25,210 nt of DNA from CALSPH01 sp041690035 (GTDB lineage Bacteria > Bacteroidota > Bacteroidia > NS11-12g > UBA955): NCBI GenBank assembly GCA_041690035.1, contig JBDNFC010000075.1:1-25210 (forward strand). Direction: 5' to 3'. This document shows positions 7,745 to 17,158 of this stretch, piece by piece (the stretch's first letter is position 1; each line of letters begins with the position of its first letter). The notes under the pieces were generated by a model. That model was not told the origin of the DNA. It saw only the letters and a list, made by a program, of their open reading frames with translations, and did not search any database. The translations under genes were made by a program, and so were the position numbers.

Positions 7745-8750
7745 AAAAGTTTTATTTTTAGTTAGCAGTATTTATCAAAAAATAAAGCAGCTATTTTGGT
7801 CAAAATCCAATTTTGATATTCATGAAATATTGGTAGTAAAATGGGACGAAATAGGCGATATGGCTGCTGCATTGCATGTTTTTGAATTAATTAAAGGCAG
7901 TTTTCCAAAGTCAAAGATTACATTGATTTGCAAAGAATATGTTTTACCAATAGTGGCCAATAACCCTTTTATAGATTCTATTTACACCCAACCAAAAAGT
8001 GCTTTTATTAAAAAATATGACACCATAATCGACCTGCGCAGCAATTTCTCAATCCTAAGAAAATGTATAGACAACAATCCAAAGATGTATTTGGGTAGAG
8101 GCATAATTCGGTTTAAAAATAGAAAAAAACAAAAACATGAAACTGCAACAAATTATGAAATAATTGCACCGATATTGACAAAAGCAAAGCCACCTGTTAG
8201 TCCAAAAATTTATATTACAGGGCAACAAATACAAGAGGTAGATGCTTTTTTAAAGTCAAATAACATTCAAAAATATGCAGTATTGCATACTTTGGCAAGG
8301 GCAAAACTAAGGCAGTGGTCTATTAAAAACTACATCACCATTGCACATTATTTATATCAAAAATATCAACTAAGTATCATACTTGCCTGCAGCCCAGAAG
8401 AAACTAAATCTTTAAGCCCTCATTTAATTAATATGCCAATAAATACCACTATTTTTAATGGAGCACAAGGCCTATTAAGTTTTGCAGCCCTTTGCAAACA
8501 AGCAAGTATTTTTATTGGCAACGAAAGCGGCCCTTTACAAATTGCATCTACCTTTTATGAGCTGCCAAAAATAGGACTATTTGGTCCAGGTGTAAAAGAT
8601 GTATTCTACCCAATTGGTGGAAAGGTTATTCACCATGTTTTAGACTGTAACCCATGTAATCAAATAAACTGTGTTAGGCCAGACAATCCATGTATTGACC
8701 TTATTACGATTGCTGAAGTGCAAGATGCGATTGATGATTTATTAAGATAA
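7734..8750 (+). CDS. Glycosyltransferase family 9 (ADP-heptose:LPS heptosyltransferase-like)
   Basis: This is a GT-B fold sugar transferase of the family that adds heptose or related sugars to lipopolysaccharide core at the inner-membrane cytoplasmic face. From ATG 7734 it is 338 residues. The N-terminal domain has VVKWDEIGDM at 34-43, matching the acceptor-side loop (usually R.....GD). The C-terminal domain has IGNESGPLQIAS at 261-272 and GLFGP at 281-285, the nucleotide-sugar site, equivalent to GxDSGPxHLA and LFGPT. Near the end are four cysteines (C305, C308, C313, C320), a spacing often seen at this point in family 9 enzymes. No membrane segment is needed. It overlaps the cyclase gene by 11 bases and converges, nine bases apart, with the deacetylase gene. 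The precise sugar is unknown. Confidence 0.9.
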   Translation: MNIEKVLFLVSSIYQKIKQLFWSKSNFDIHEILVVKWDEIGDMAAALHVFELIKGSFPKSKITLICKEYVLPIVANNPFIDSIYTQPKSAFIKKYDTIIDLRSNFSILRKCIDNNPKMYLGRGIIRFKNRKKQKHETATNYEIIAPILTKAKPPVSPKIYITGQQIQEVDAFLKSNNIQKYAVLHTLARAKLRQWSIKNYITIAHYLYQKYQLSIILACSPEETKSLSPHLINMPINTTIFNGAQGLLSFAALCKQASIFIGNESGPLQIASTFYELPKIGLFGPGVKDVFYPIGGKVIHHVLDCNPCNQINCVRPDNPCIDLITIAEVQDAIDDLLR

Positions 8751-8759
8751 AAATATTCT

Positions 8760-10010
8760 TTACAATGTTGAATTTAACAAGTCTAAAAAAACAGTGTAGC
8801 GTGCTATTTTAAAATGATTGTTATGAAAAATTGGAATAAAAGGCACTCCTATTCTTTTACAATGCTGTTTAAATTCTTCAAACTCTCTAAGTCCATCTTC
8901 TAATGTTAAATCATTATTAAAAATATAGTGCGTATCCATCCACATAAAAGGATGAATGGTAAGATTTGTAAGTTCATTTGTGGTCAAATCAAAAAAAGGA
9001 TAAGACATGGCAGTACCTGCTCTATAGCCCGACATGTTAGGCCAGCCCATACTATAATCATCAGTTATGCCCAATTGTATAAGCATTTGATAACTTTCTG
9101 GCAAAATCAATTTTATAAAATGTTGTCGCGATTTAGTAATTTGTTTTCCACTCAATTTTTCTAATTTTTCTATTTCACTTTTTATTATAGAAATTGCTAA
9201 ATAAGACTGAAAAGATGGATGAATTGCTATGCTATTGCGGGGTATATTTTTTATAAAGTTTAAATATTCAGGATGATTAAAACCGCAACTTTTATCAAAA
9301 GCACCATATTTGCCTGTATGGATAAAATACAATATTGGAGTGGATAAAACTTTATTGAAAATGAAAGCAGGATCTTTGGCTAGACCAAAATTTACTAAAA
9401 TTCTTTTCCATAAATTGGCTAATTTTAGCTTATAAATGTCATTTAGGGCTGCTCCAATATTTCTTTTCAAATCCCGGCCTAAATAATCAAAAGCAATGTC
9501 AATATCCATACTAGGCAAATATTGATATTGCTTTACACCGGTGCTAAATTGAGGAAAACATTGAAATATAGCCTCTTGCAGCATCAAAAGATGTAAATCA
9601 ACAAGAGGTGTTTTGACCAAATTATTTTTAAAAAGCACTGCATTTAACACCTTAAACCTGCCTAAATCATCACGTGCTTGAATCAAATACTCTTCGTATC
9701 TAGTAACATGAAAAAACATTGCAGAGAATACATCAAACCCAAATGTAGATTTATTTTTAAATGCCAAAAGGCATTGTAAATCAGTATCCCACAGCATTTC
9801 AATTGGTCTAATATGCTTTTCTAATAACAATCCATTGCTTGCAATAAATATCTTTGCATTGCAATAATTTGTGTCAGCATAGCAAAGAAAAGGCACTTGA
9901 TTTGAGGGCAAGTGTTTTTGAATTTTAACCTCACAATTTAGAAATTTTGATATCAAAATTGCAACATAAGCTAATCTGCTATTTTGATATGGTGAAATGA
10001 TTAAAAACAT
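8760..10010 (-). CDS. DUF7033-type polysaccharide deacetylase family protein
   Basis: The 416 residues match a family widespread in Bacteroidota: an N-terminal DUF7033-like region followed by a divergent polysaccharide deacetylase (NodB-like) domain. Visible family marks are GFDVFSAMFFHVTRYEEYL at 91-109, the PSMDIDIAFDY segment at 166-176 with paired metal-site aspartates (D169, D171), HPS at 264-266 in place of the HxxxH motif, TKSRQHF at 292-298, and DDYSMGW at 317-323. There is no signal peptide, so action in the cytoplasm or at the membrane during glycan assembly is more likely than on secreted polymer. Its place between a glycosyltransferase and GDP-fucose genes supports a role in surface polysaccharide modification. 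Substrate and activity are inferred, not shown. Confidence 0.8.
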   Translation of the reverse strand: MFLIISPYQNSRLAYVAILISKFLNCEVKIQKHLPSNQVPFLCYADTNYCNAKIFIASNGLLLEKHIRPIEMLWDTDLQCLLAFKNKSTFGFDVFSAMFFHVTRYEEYLIQARDDLGRFKVLNAVLFKNNLVKTPLVDLHLLMLQEAIFQCFPQFSTGVKQYQYLPSMDIDIAFDYLGRDLKRNIGAALNDIYKLKLANLWKRILVNFGLAKDPAFIFNKVLSTPILYFIHTGKYGAFDKSCGFNHPEYLNFIKNIPRNSIAIHPSFQSYLAISIIKSEIEKLEKLSGKQITKSRQHFIKLILPESYQMLIQLGITDDYSMGWPNMSGYRAGTAMSYPFFDLTTNELTNLTIHPFMWMDTHYIFNNDLTLEDGLREFEEFKQHCKRIGVPFIPIFHNNHFKIARYTVFLDLLNSTL

Positions 10011-10018
10011 TACTTTTG
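9982..10018 (+). promoter_or_regulatory. Possible promoter of the gmd-fcl operon
   Basis: TACTTTTG at 10011-10018 matches TAnnTTTG exactly and TTTTG at 9982-9986 could be the -33 element. The spacer is 24 bases, slightly longer than usual. Transcription would start near 10024, giving a leader of about 55 bases. The -33 part lies within the first codons of the divergent deacetylase gene. Confidence 0.5.
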
Positions 10019-10079
10019 CAGTGATGCAAATTAAAGTTATTTTTATGAAATAATAGCTGCATAAAAAATTATAAAATTA

Positions 10080-11210
10080 ATGAAAATAGCACTTATAACA
10101 GGAATCACAGGTCAGGATGGCGCGTATTTAGCAGAGTTTTTGCTTAAAAAAGGCTACCAAGTGCATGGGCTAAAGAGAAGAAGTAGCTCGTTTAACACAG
10201 CAAGAATAGACCATTTATACAAAGATCCTCATCAGGTGGGAACCAATTTTTTTCTTCACTATGGAGATTTAACAGATAGCACAAACTTGGTAAGATTAAT
10301 TCAACAAATTAAACCAGATGAGATATACAATTTAGCAGCTCAAAGCCATGTTCAGGTAAGTTTTGAAACACCAGAATACACCGCAAATGCAGATGCCATT
10401 GGCCCATTGCGTATTTTAGAAGCCATTAGAATTAATGGTTTGGAGTTAAAAACAAAATTTTATCAAGCATCCACATCAGAAATGTATGGAATGGTGCAAG
10501 AAGTGCCTCAAACAGAAAAAACACCATTCTATCCCCGCTCGCCTTATGGTGTTGCAAAATTATACGCCTATTGGATAACCGTAAATTATAGAGAAGCCTA
10601 TAATATGTTTGCTTGCAATGGTATATTATTCAATCACGAATCGCCAATAAGAGGCGAAACATTTGTTACCCGAAAAATAACAAGAGCAGCAACCCGCATC
10701 GCCTTAGGACTTCAAAAAGAAGTATATTTAGGCAATTTAGATGCAAAAAGAGACTGGGGACATGCAAAAGATTATGTTGAAGCCATGTATTTAATGCTTC
10801 AGCAAGATGTACCTCAAGATTTTGTAATTGCAACTAATAAAACCATTCGCATAAGAGATTTTGTAAATATGGCATTTAACCAAATAGGTATCTCCTTAGT
10901 TTTTGAAGGAAATGGCATACATGAAATAGCTAAAATAAGTGCTTTAGATAGCTCAAAACTGCCAAGTGACAATCTTTTTATTTGCAAAATTGGTGAAACT
11001 GTAGTAAAAGTAGATGAACGATACTATAGACCAACAGAGGTAGATTTATTGATTGGAGATAGCAGTAAAGCGCAACAGACGCTAAATTGGAAACCCAAAT
11101 ATACTGTAGAAGAAATGTGTAAGGACATGATTTTATCAGATTTTAATGACGTGCTCAAAGAAATTCACATTAAAAATGGCGGATTTGAAATAAAAAATTA
11201 TTTTGAATAA
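10080..11210 (+). CDS. gmd: GDP-mannose 4,6-dehydratase
   Basis: Gmd converts GDP-D-mannose to GDP-4-keto-6-deoxymannose, the first step toward GDP-L-fucose, in the cytoplasm. It is an extended short-chain dehydrogenase/reductase with an NADP-binding glycine motif TGITGQDGAYLA at 7-18 (Gly8, Gly11, Gly14) and the RR...SF.T cofactor region at 33-40. The active site is visible as STSEMYG at 131-137 and YPRSPYGVAK at 151-160, with Tyr156 and Lys160. The segments NHESPIRGETFVTRKI and DAKRDWGHAKDYVEAM are characteristic of Gmd. Length 376 is normal. The fcl gene follows after two bases, so the pair is an operon. It points to fucose or a related 6-deoxyhexose in a surface glycan or in glycosylated secreted proteins. 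Confidence 0.98.
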   Translation: MKIALITGITGQDGAYLAEFLLKKGYQVHGLKRRSSSFNTARIDHLYKDPHQVGTNFFLHYGDLTDSTNLVRLIQQIKPDEIYNLAAQSHVQVSFETPEYTANADAIGPLRILEAIRINGLELKTKFYQASTSEMYGMVQEVPQTEKTPFYPRSPYGVAKLYAYWITVNYREAYNMFACNGILFNHESPIRGETFVTRKITRAATRIALGLQKEVYLGNLDAKRDWGHAKDYVEAMYLMLQQDVPQDFVIATNKTIRIRDFVNMAFNQIGISLVFEGNGIHEIAKISALDSSKLPSDNLFICKIGETVVKVDERYYRPTEVDLLIGDSSKAQQTLNWKPKYTVEEMCKDMILSDFNDVLKEIHIKNGGFEIKNYFE

Positions 11211-11212
11211 TT

Positions 11213-12142
11213 ATGGATAAAAACAGTTCAATATATGTTGCTGGTCATAGAGGGCTGGCAGGCTCTGCAATTGTGAGGTGTTTAAAAAAAAATGGATACT
11301 ATCAAATAATTTGTAAAACTTCTCAAGAATTAGATTTAAGAAATCAGCAAGCCACATTAGATTTTTTTAAAGCAAATAAGCCTGATTACGTTTTTTTAGC
11401 AGCCGCCAAAGTGGGTGGAATATTGGCAAACAATACCCTAAGGGCCGATTTTTTGTTTGAAAATCTAGCCATTACCCAAAATGTAATCCATGCAGCGCAC
11501 CTCTACAATATAAAAAAACTCTTATTTCTCGGCAGTTCATGTATATATCCCAAAATGGCACCGCAGCCAATAAAAGAAGAATATTTGCTAACAGGAGAGT
11601 TAGAATCTACTAACGAGCCTTATGCTATTGCTAAAATTGCAGGTATAAAAATGTGTGAGGCCTATTTTGATCAATATCAAAATAATTTTATTAGTGCCAT
11701 GCCTACTAATCTTTATGGCCTTAATGACAATTATCACCCTACCAATAGCCACGTGCTGCCAGCTTTAATTAGGCGTTTTCATGAGGCAAAAATTAATAAT
11801 GATAAAGATATAATTATTTGGGGAGATGGTACTCCATTGCGTGAATTTTTATATAGTGATGATTTGGCAAGTGCACTTTTATTAATGATGGAAACATATG
11901 ACAAAAAACAGTTTTTAAATATAGGTTATGGCAGTGATATAAGCATTGCAAACTTAGCGCTGCTAATTGCAGAGGTAATTGGCTATAAAGGAGCATTAAA
12001 ATTTGATCCTACTAAACCCAATGGAACGCCTAAAAAATTAATGGATAATACTAAAATACTAGCGGAGGGGTGGAAACCTACTATAGACCTGAAAACTGGA
12101 ATATCTTTGGTGTATAAAGATTTTTTGACAAAGTTTTATTAA
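11213..12142 (+). CDS. fcl: GDP-L-fucose synthase (GDP-4-keto-6-deoxymannose epimerase-reductase)
   Basis: Fcl turns the Gmd product into GDP-L-fucose by epimerisation at C3 and C5 and NADPH-dependent reduction at C4. The 309-residue protein has the NADP motif GHRGLAGSA at 11-19 and GSSCIYP at 107-113, containing the catalytic Cys110. It also has Tyr137 and Lys141 in EPYAIAKIAG, and His180 in TNSHVLPALIRRFHEAK. These align with the known catalytic set of E. coli Fcl (Cys109, Tyr136, Lys140, His179), each shifted by one residue. The WGDGTPLREFLYSDDLA segment is also typical. It starts two bases after gmd stops. Nothing suggests damage, so the cell should be able to make GDP-fucose. Confidence 0.98.
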   Translation: MDKNSSIYVAGHRGLAGSAIVRCLKKNGYYQIICKTSQELDLRNQQATLDFFKANKPDYVFLAAAKVGGILANNTLRADFLFENLAITQNVIHAAHLYNIKKLLFLGSSCIYPKMAPQPIKEEYLLTGELESTNEPYAIAKIAGIKMCEAYFDQYQNNFISAMPTNLYGLNDNYHPTNSHVLPALIRRFHEAKINNDKDIIIWGDGTPLREFLYSDDLASALLLMMETYDKKQFLNIGYGSDISIANLALLIAEVIGYKGALKFDPTKPNGTPKKLMDNTKILAEGWKPTIDLKTGISLVYKDFLTKFY

Positions 12143-12199
12143 TATCCAATGGTTATTAAATTGTTCAATCAATTTAACAACAACACCTAACAAAATAAA

Positions 12200-12218
12200 A
12201 AGCACTAAAGTAATGCTT
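12200..12218 (-). terminator. Weak candidate terminator of the PKD-repeat gene
   Basis: Read on the minus strand, AAGCA (12218-12214) and TGCTT (12204-12200) can pair around a nine-base loop and are followed by a T-rich run. The stem lies just after the TAG stop at 12227. A five-pair stem is weak, so this is only a candidate. Confidence 0.3.
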
Positions 12219-12226
12219 AAAAAAAA

Positions 12227-15200
12227 CTATTTTATAAGTGTGAAAGTGCCTTTATAAGTGTGATAAACACCATCAATTCCCAAGGCATCTACCCTCCATA
12301 GATATACACCTTCCAAACTGGGTTTTCCCAAATAATTTCCGTCCCATCCTTTAGATACATCATTCGTATAAAAGACCTTTTCGCCCCAACGGCTATATAT
12401 TTCGAAATTATAACCATAAACACTGTTGGTTTTATCGTTGTATAAAAACATTGAAATTGGTTTAAAAACCTCATTAAGATTATCACCATTTGGTGAAAAA
12501 GCATTGGGCACATATACCCGCGACTTTGGCGCAATAAAAATTTTATTACTAAAGCTTGTGTCTGAAATCAAACTGTCTTTTATGGCAGCAACCATAAAAC
12601 CAATGCTATCCTCTATTTCTAAATCTAAGCTTGACAAATTGAATTTTAATGATGTAGGATTGGTTTCGCCAATGGGTTGAAATTGCATTCCTTTATCCCG
12701 CATATAAACCACGTATTTCTTTATCCCTGCTGTCCATTTCAAATAACTATTCCACGCTAAATTTACGGTATCGCTAAGATTAATTCCTGATAGGAAAATG
12801 GTATTTGCTTTGTTGCTTATTGGTCCAAAAATATTGCAGATATCAACTAACCTTGTATGATAGGTATATGCCATTAAATTGGTTTTAGCTTTTTGGTCAA
12901 TATATTTTAATTGATGGGTAGTATCTATGACCAAGCCTAGAGAGCCATCTCCACCGTTACTCCTAAATATTTGATAATAATCGATTATTACAGTAACATT
13001 TGATTTTAAAATATCAAGAGAGATAGTATTACTCTCATTAACAGTGGCCAAAGAAAGTAGGGGAACTTCAGAAATACCACCAATTTCAGGGGTATTACAG
13101 CCATGATTACTTGTTGATTTCCAAACCCCATTGGGATGCAAACAGACCACATAGTAGCAATAATTTATATTGCACAATGAATCATCAATATAAACATTTT
13201 CGTTCCCTTTTAATGCAGCTATTTGTTTGAAAATACCATTTGGCTCTTTTCTAAACACAAGATAACCTGCCCTTTGCGGCCACCCTTCATAATGTGTCCA
13301 CCTCACTTGATTTGCATTTAATCCAGTATCGCTAACACGCAAAAATACATTGCAATGCGCCTCTGTGCGTGGCCCTTTTCTTAAACAAGTATCTGTAATT
13401 TTAGTTAAAAAACAGTACCTTCTATTATTGACATTAATTGCGCTATTTACCAAAAATGTGGTGTCTGAAATGATTTTACTATTGTATAAATTAGATAACA
13501 CATTTGCTTCATCTCTATAAATATCATAATCTTTAAAAATACTTAGATTTGATTTATGCCAATTTAGTCTGAGTTCATTATTGTTTTCAACCGAAATATA
13601 AGTCAATCCATTATTTAGTGGATCTAATGTATCTCTAATAACAACAGCTTTCTTGACAGAATCTCTGCAACCAAACTCATTCTCTATAGTTAAAGTTATT
13701 ACATTGGTTCCTATGTTGTTATAGATATTAGATGCAATAGGATTTGAAGAAGTATCCGTTAGTTTTAATTCTTCACCAAAATTATAGTTCCATTTAAGAA
13801 TTGTGGCAGAATCTGCACCCATTTTGCTATTGTCTGAAACATAAATAGGAAAATTGTAACAAGTGGTGTCAGGCAGAGTAACAAAGCTTGCTTTTGGGCT
13901 AGGTCTAACAAAAATGGATAAATGATTTCTTAAAGTATCATTGCAGCCTGTTACATTCCTTGCAACTAAAGTGGGTGTATGTGTGCCTGTTTGATAAAAC
14001 GCAAATGGATTTTGATCACTATTTTCAAAAAAACCATCACTGGTAAAATCCCAAGCAAAACTGCTTGCGCGTTTAGATAAATTGATAAACTTAGCTCTAA
14101 ACAAAGAGCAACCGGTATCTTTTTCAACAGCAAAGTCTGCTTTGGCATTTTGTATCACATAAATACTATCATTAGGAATAAATTCAACAAAGCATCCAAA
14201 TTGATCATATAATACTAATTTAATTTTAAAAAATTGCGCTAATTTATTTTCGTCAACTATTCGATAGTTATGAAAACTAAAAGAAGTAGAATCTAACACA
14301 GAGCCATCACCGAAATCTAGAAAAAATCTATTAAAAGCGGAGCTTTGATTTATAAATTCCACTTTTAATGGCTCGCATCCTTGAATATTATTAATTTTTA
14401 ATCTAGGAATAGGGCCAATAACTTTTACATAGTTTTTTTTGATTAAGGTATCTATACATCCATAATTATTTTCTACAATAAGCCGAATATCAATACCAGA
14501 AGCTGGAGTATTGCGAAAGTATACATGACTAGCCGCAGGAGCGCCTGTAATGGCAGAATCGCCATCACCAAAGTTCCAATTAAACCGTGTAATATTTTGC
14601 CCATTGGCTATAAAATTTACCACTGTAGGTGCACAAAAAGAATTAGAATCGTTAGTAAAAAAATTAGCCTTTACTTCAATTGAATTTACATTTGTGGTTA
14701 CCGTATCCGAACATCCCAATTTATAAGCTATCAAACTAATAGGAAATCGACCCAATCTATTAAAAACAACTGTTGGATCCTTAGCGCTGTCATTTGGCAA
14801 AAAGAGAACACCTGTGCTATCGCTATACCACTTAAATTTAGTGGGTCTGAGCGCAGAAGAATTCTGAATTTCTGTTTTTCCGCCAAAACAAGCTACAGGT
14901 GCAACTGAAAAATCTGAAATTACCCCAACAAAATGGGTTAAATTAGAGGTTGAATCTATGCAGCCTGCCCGGTCCCTATAAACAAATCTTATATTTTTTG
15001 CACCTTCTTTATTAAATCTGCCGGAAGTAGCAATTAAGTTTGGTGTAGCTAAGGTAACTGTAGTATCTGGCACTCGCCATGTATAAGTGGTGTTTGGAAA
15101 ATTAAACTTGTAAATATTAGAAGTAATTACATTAGAATTTAATTGTGTATTCAGCGGCACACAATCGTCTACATTTGTAGAATTGATGGTTATTTTGGTT

Positions 15201-17149
15201 CCACTTACTTTAATCTTTGCTTTGCCCAAAACAGTGTCTTTACATTGTGGCCCCATCCTGGCATAATAAGAATAGTTAAAGTCATACACCCCAGAAGCGG
15301 TAAAAACAACATCTCCGCTGTCCTTAAGCAATGCTGCATTATTCTGCAATCCCACATTTGTGGTGTTCTTAAATTCCCAAAAATGAATTATACCAGGCAA
15401 CTTTGGATTCAATTCTGCATAAAATGTTACTATTTCTCCAACACAGGGTAAGCTATCTGAAATTGATATTTTTATACTTGGCTTTACTATAACTATACTG
15501 TCTTTTCTATAAACAGAATCATAACAGCCCAAAACATTTCTTACCACTAGGCTTACACTGTAAACTCCAGTGTCTGAAAATGCAAAATCAAAACTATCTT
15601 TATTTGATGTGTTTAACAATGTGCCTGACTTTGTAAAAATGCGCCAACTATAAATATTGGGACTATTTGTAGCGCCCAATGGAGTTAGATTTTTTAAGGT
15701 AACATCTTGCGATTTACAAGATGGTTTTGGTGCTATTAAAAGACTTACTTTTATACTATTTAATTCTATATAATTATATAACAATAATGTATCAGAGCAT
15801 CCACCAACATTAGATGAAGCGATGAGCATGATAGAATAAACTCCAAAACCATTAAAAATGCGTTTGTAATCTTTATTTCTCGATGAGTCAATGCGCAGAT
15901 TATTTTGGTTAAGCACATACCAACGATAATTTATGATTTCTCCTGCGGGCTCCCTTGATGTATTTACAAATTCGAAAGTATCTAATGAAAAACAACTTTT
16001 TCTTTTAGTGCTAAAAAAAATAGCTTGTGGGCCTACTACTGTTACCTTTCCCCTTAAATCTTCTTGAGAAACGCAGCCCTTATAATTTTGAGAAACCCTT
16101 AACACCTTGTTGCCTGAGGTTCTGTGCTCTCCAATAATTCCGCTGTCTTTTATTTGATGTATTTGAAAATCAGCTGGAAAAAACTGCCAATTCAAATTGC
16201 TAGTTTGTCGATTATTCACTTTATATTCCACATATTGTCCAACACAAGGATTAGGCAGACTAACCGATATATCTAGGGCTATAGGATTTTCTAATGTTAT
16301 GTATTTAGGTTTAATAACCTCGTATTCACAGCCCTCTTTTGTTTTAATTTTTAACGACACATTGGATGAGTCTTTACTTGCATAAAAAATATTTAATGGA
16401 GAACTATCTGTGCTTTTATTAGGTGTGCCATTCTGAAAATTCCAATTAAATATTGTAGGTATTTGTCCTGACTGAAAAATACGGTATTTGAAATTTGCAT
16501 ATCTATTAGTGCAACCTGTGGTACTATCTGTAGAAAAATCGAAACTAAAAGCAGGGGGAATATTAACTATATTTTTAAATTCATCAATACTTTGACAACC
16601 CAAACTATCTACAACAATGGCAGAAATTGACCTTGTACCAGGTGTTGTTGAAAATCGATGAACATAAGATTTTGCAACATTTTCATATTTTGCACCCTCT
16701 ATAATGTATGTTCTACTAAATGTTTTTGCTGTATTGTCTGTTATAATTATAGAATCATTTAATGAGCAAAATACAGATTTATCTAAACTTAGCTCAATTG
16801 TAGGTTTAAGCCCAACTGTAATGTATTTTGATTTTGTTACAACACACTTCGTATTGTTTGGAAAGCTCAATTCTAACCTAACGTCAAAAGAACCAGCAGA
16901 TGAAAATAAGCTTACAGAAGAGTCTAATCCTGGATTAAAGCCAGCCCCAAAATCCCACTGAAATGTTGTGCCGACTGGCGGACTGCCTGTAACTTTAAAA
17001 CGAATTATTTGGGGAACGCAAGCAGTGACATCATCAGCTATAAAGCTAAAACCAGCACATTGCCCAAATGTGCGCAAAGGACTTAAAAATAGGACTAAAG
17101 CAAAAGCAAAAATCCATAACGCAAAAAAACTTTGTTTTAAATAAAACAT
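12227..17149 (-). CDS. Giant secreted PKD-repeat protein with CHU_C / T9SS type B sorting domain
   Basis: From ATG 17149 the protein is 1640 residues. It opens with a signal peptide (hydrophobic core about 9-25, likely cut near TFG-Q at 29-30). Thirteen PKD-like units follow (about residues 30-1174), each about 88 residues long; unit 10 has NWNFGDG and unit 11 LDFGDG. Next come four fibronectin-III-like units (about 1175-1541), each marked by a YxIYR or YxVFR strand. The end is a CHU_C domain (about 1544-1640) starting YVPNAFSPNGDNLNEVF and containing IYSRWGEKVF and GWDGNY. CHU_C domains are T9SS type B sorting signals, so the protein is probably exported and placed on, or released from, the outer surface. 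No catalytic domain is visible; adhesion or a structural role is inference. A TTG 42 bases upstream is the -33 promoter element, not a start. Confidence 0.93.
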   Translation of the reverse strand: MFYLKQSFFALWIFAFALVLFLSPLRTFGQCAGFSFIADDVTACVPQIIRFKVTGSPPVGTTFQWDFGAGFNPGLDSSVSLFSSAGSFDVRLELSFPNNTKCVVTKSKYITVGLKPTIELSLDKSVFCSLNDSIIITDNTAKTFSRTYIIEGAKYENVAKSYVHRFSTTPGTRSISAIVVDSLGCQSIDEFKNIVNIPPAFSFDFSTDSTTGCTNRYANFKYRIFQSGQIPTIFNWNFQNGTPNKSTDSSPLNIFYASKDSSNVSLKIKTKEGCEYEVIKPKYITLENPIALDISVSLPNPCVGQYVEYKVNNRQTSNLNWQFFPADFQIHQIKDSGIIGEHRTSGNKVLRVSQNYKGCVSQEDLRGKVTVVGPQAIFFSTKRKSCFSLDTFEFVNTSREPAGEIINYRWYVLNQNNLRIDSSRNKDYKRIFNGFGVYSIMLIASSNVGGCSDTLLLYNYIELNSIKVSLLIAPKPSCKSQDVTLKNLTPLGATNSPNIYSWRIFTKSGTLLNTSNKDSFDFAFSDTGVYSVSLVVRNVLGCYDSVYRKDSIVIVKPSIKISISDSLPCVGEIVTFYAELNPKLPGIIHFWEFKNTTNVGLQNNAALLKDSGDVVFTASGVYDFNYSYYARMGPQCKDTVLGKAKIKVSGTKITINSTNVDDCVPLNTQLNSNVITSNIYKFNFPNTTYTWRVPDTTVTLATPNLIATSGRFNKEGAKNIRFVYRDRAGCIDSTSNLTHFVGVISDFSVAPVACFGGKTEIQNSSALRPTKFKWYSDSTGVLFLPNDSAKDPTVVFNRLGRFPISLIAYKLGCSDTVTTNVNSIEVKANFFTNDSNSFCAPTVVNFIANGQNITRFNWNFGDGDSAITGAPAASHVYFRNTPASGIDIRLIVENNYGCIDTLIKKNYVKVIGPIPRLKINNIQGCEPLKVEFINQSSAFNRFFLDFGDGSVLDSTSFSFHNYRIVDENKLAQFFKIKLVLYDQFGCFVEFIPNDSIYVIQNAKADFAVEKDTGCSLFRAKFINLSKRASSFAWDFTSDGFFENSDQNPFAFYQTGTHTPTLVARNVTGCNDTLRNHLSIFVRPSPKASFVTLPDTTCYNFPIYVSDNSKMGADSATILKWNYNFGEELKLTDTSSNPIASNIYNNIGTNVITLTIENEFGCRDSVKKAVVIRDTLDPLNNGLTYISVENNNELRLNWHKSNLSIFKDYDIYRDEANVLSNLYNSKIISDTTFLVNSAINVNNRRYCFLTKITDTCLRKGPRTEAHCNVFLRVSDTGLNANQVRWTHYEGWPQRAGYLVFRKEPNGIFKQIAALKGNENVYIDDSLCNINYCYYVVCLHPNGVWKSTSNHGCNTPEIGGISEVPLLSLATVNESNTISLDILKSNVTVIIDYYQIFRSNGGDGSLGLVIDTTHQLKYIDQKAKTNLMAYTYHTRLVDICNIFGPISNKANTIFLSGINLSDTVNLAWNSYLKWTAGIKKYVVYMRDKGMQFQPIGETNPTSLKFNLSSLDLEIEDSIGFMVAAIKDSLISDTSFSNKIFIAPKSRVYVPNAFSPNGDNLNEVFKPISMFLYNDKTNSVYGYNFEIYSRWGEKVFYTNDVSKGWDGNYLGKPSLEGVYLWRVDALGIDGVYHTYKGTFTLIK
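13628..17062 (-). repeat. Thirteen tandem PKD-like protein repeats, each with one cysteine pair
   Basis: Inside the giant secreted protein, 13 units recur with a period of 83-94 residues. Counted from ATG 17149, the cysteine pairs are at 44/102, 128/185, 213/274, 302/359, 386/451, 478/542, 569/636, 663/730, 754/813, 839/898, 925/986, 1014/1069 and 1097/1161. The second Cys usually sits in a GC-x-D-T/S context. The units are too diverged at DNA level to be recent duplications. Disulfide bonding within each unit is inferred from the regular spacing. Confidence 0.85.
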
Positions 17150-17158
17150 GATTTTGTG

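Noticed and set aside
10011..10080. A promoter for the DUF7033 deacetylase gene on the minus strand.
   Set aside because: The nearest candidate (TTAATTTG) breaks the consensus at the second base and has no TTG at suitable distance.
15143..15451. A 102-codon open frame on the plus strand opposite the PKD-repeat gene.
   Set aside because: The opposite strand has a clear repeat protein across this region; the plus-strand translation shows no family motif and no promoter, so it is a shadow.
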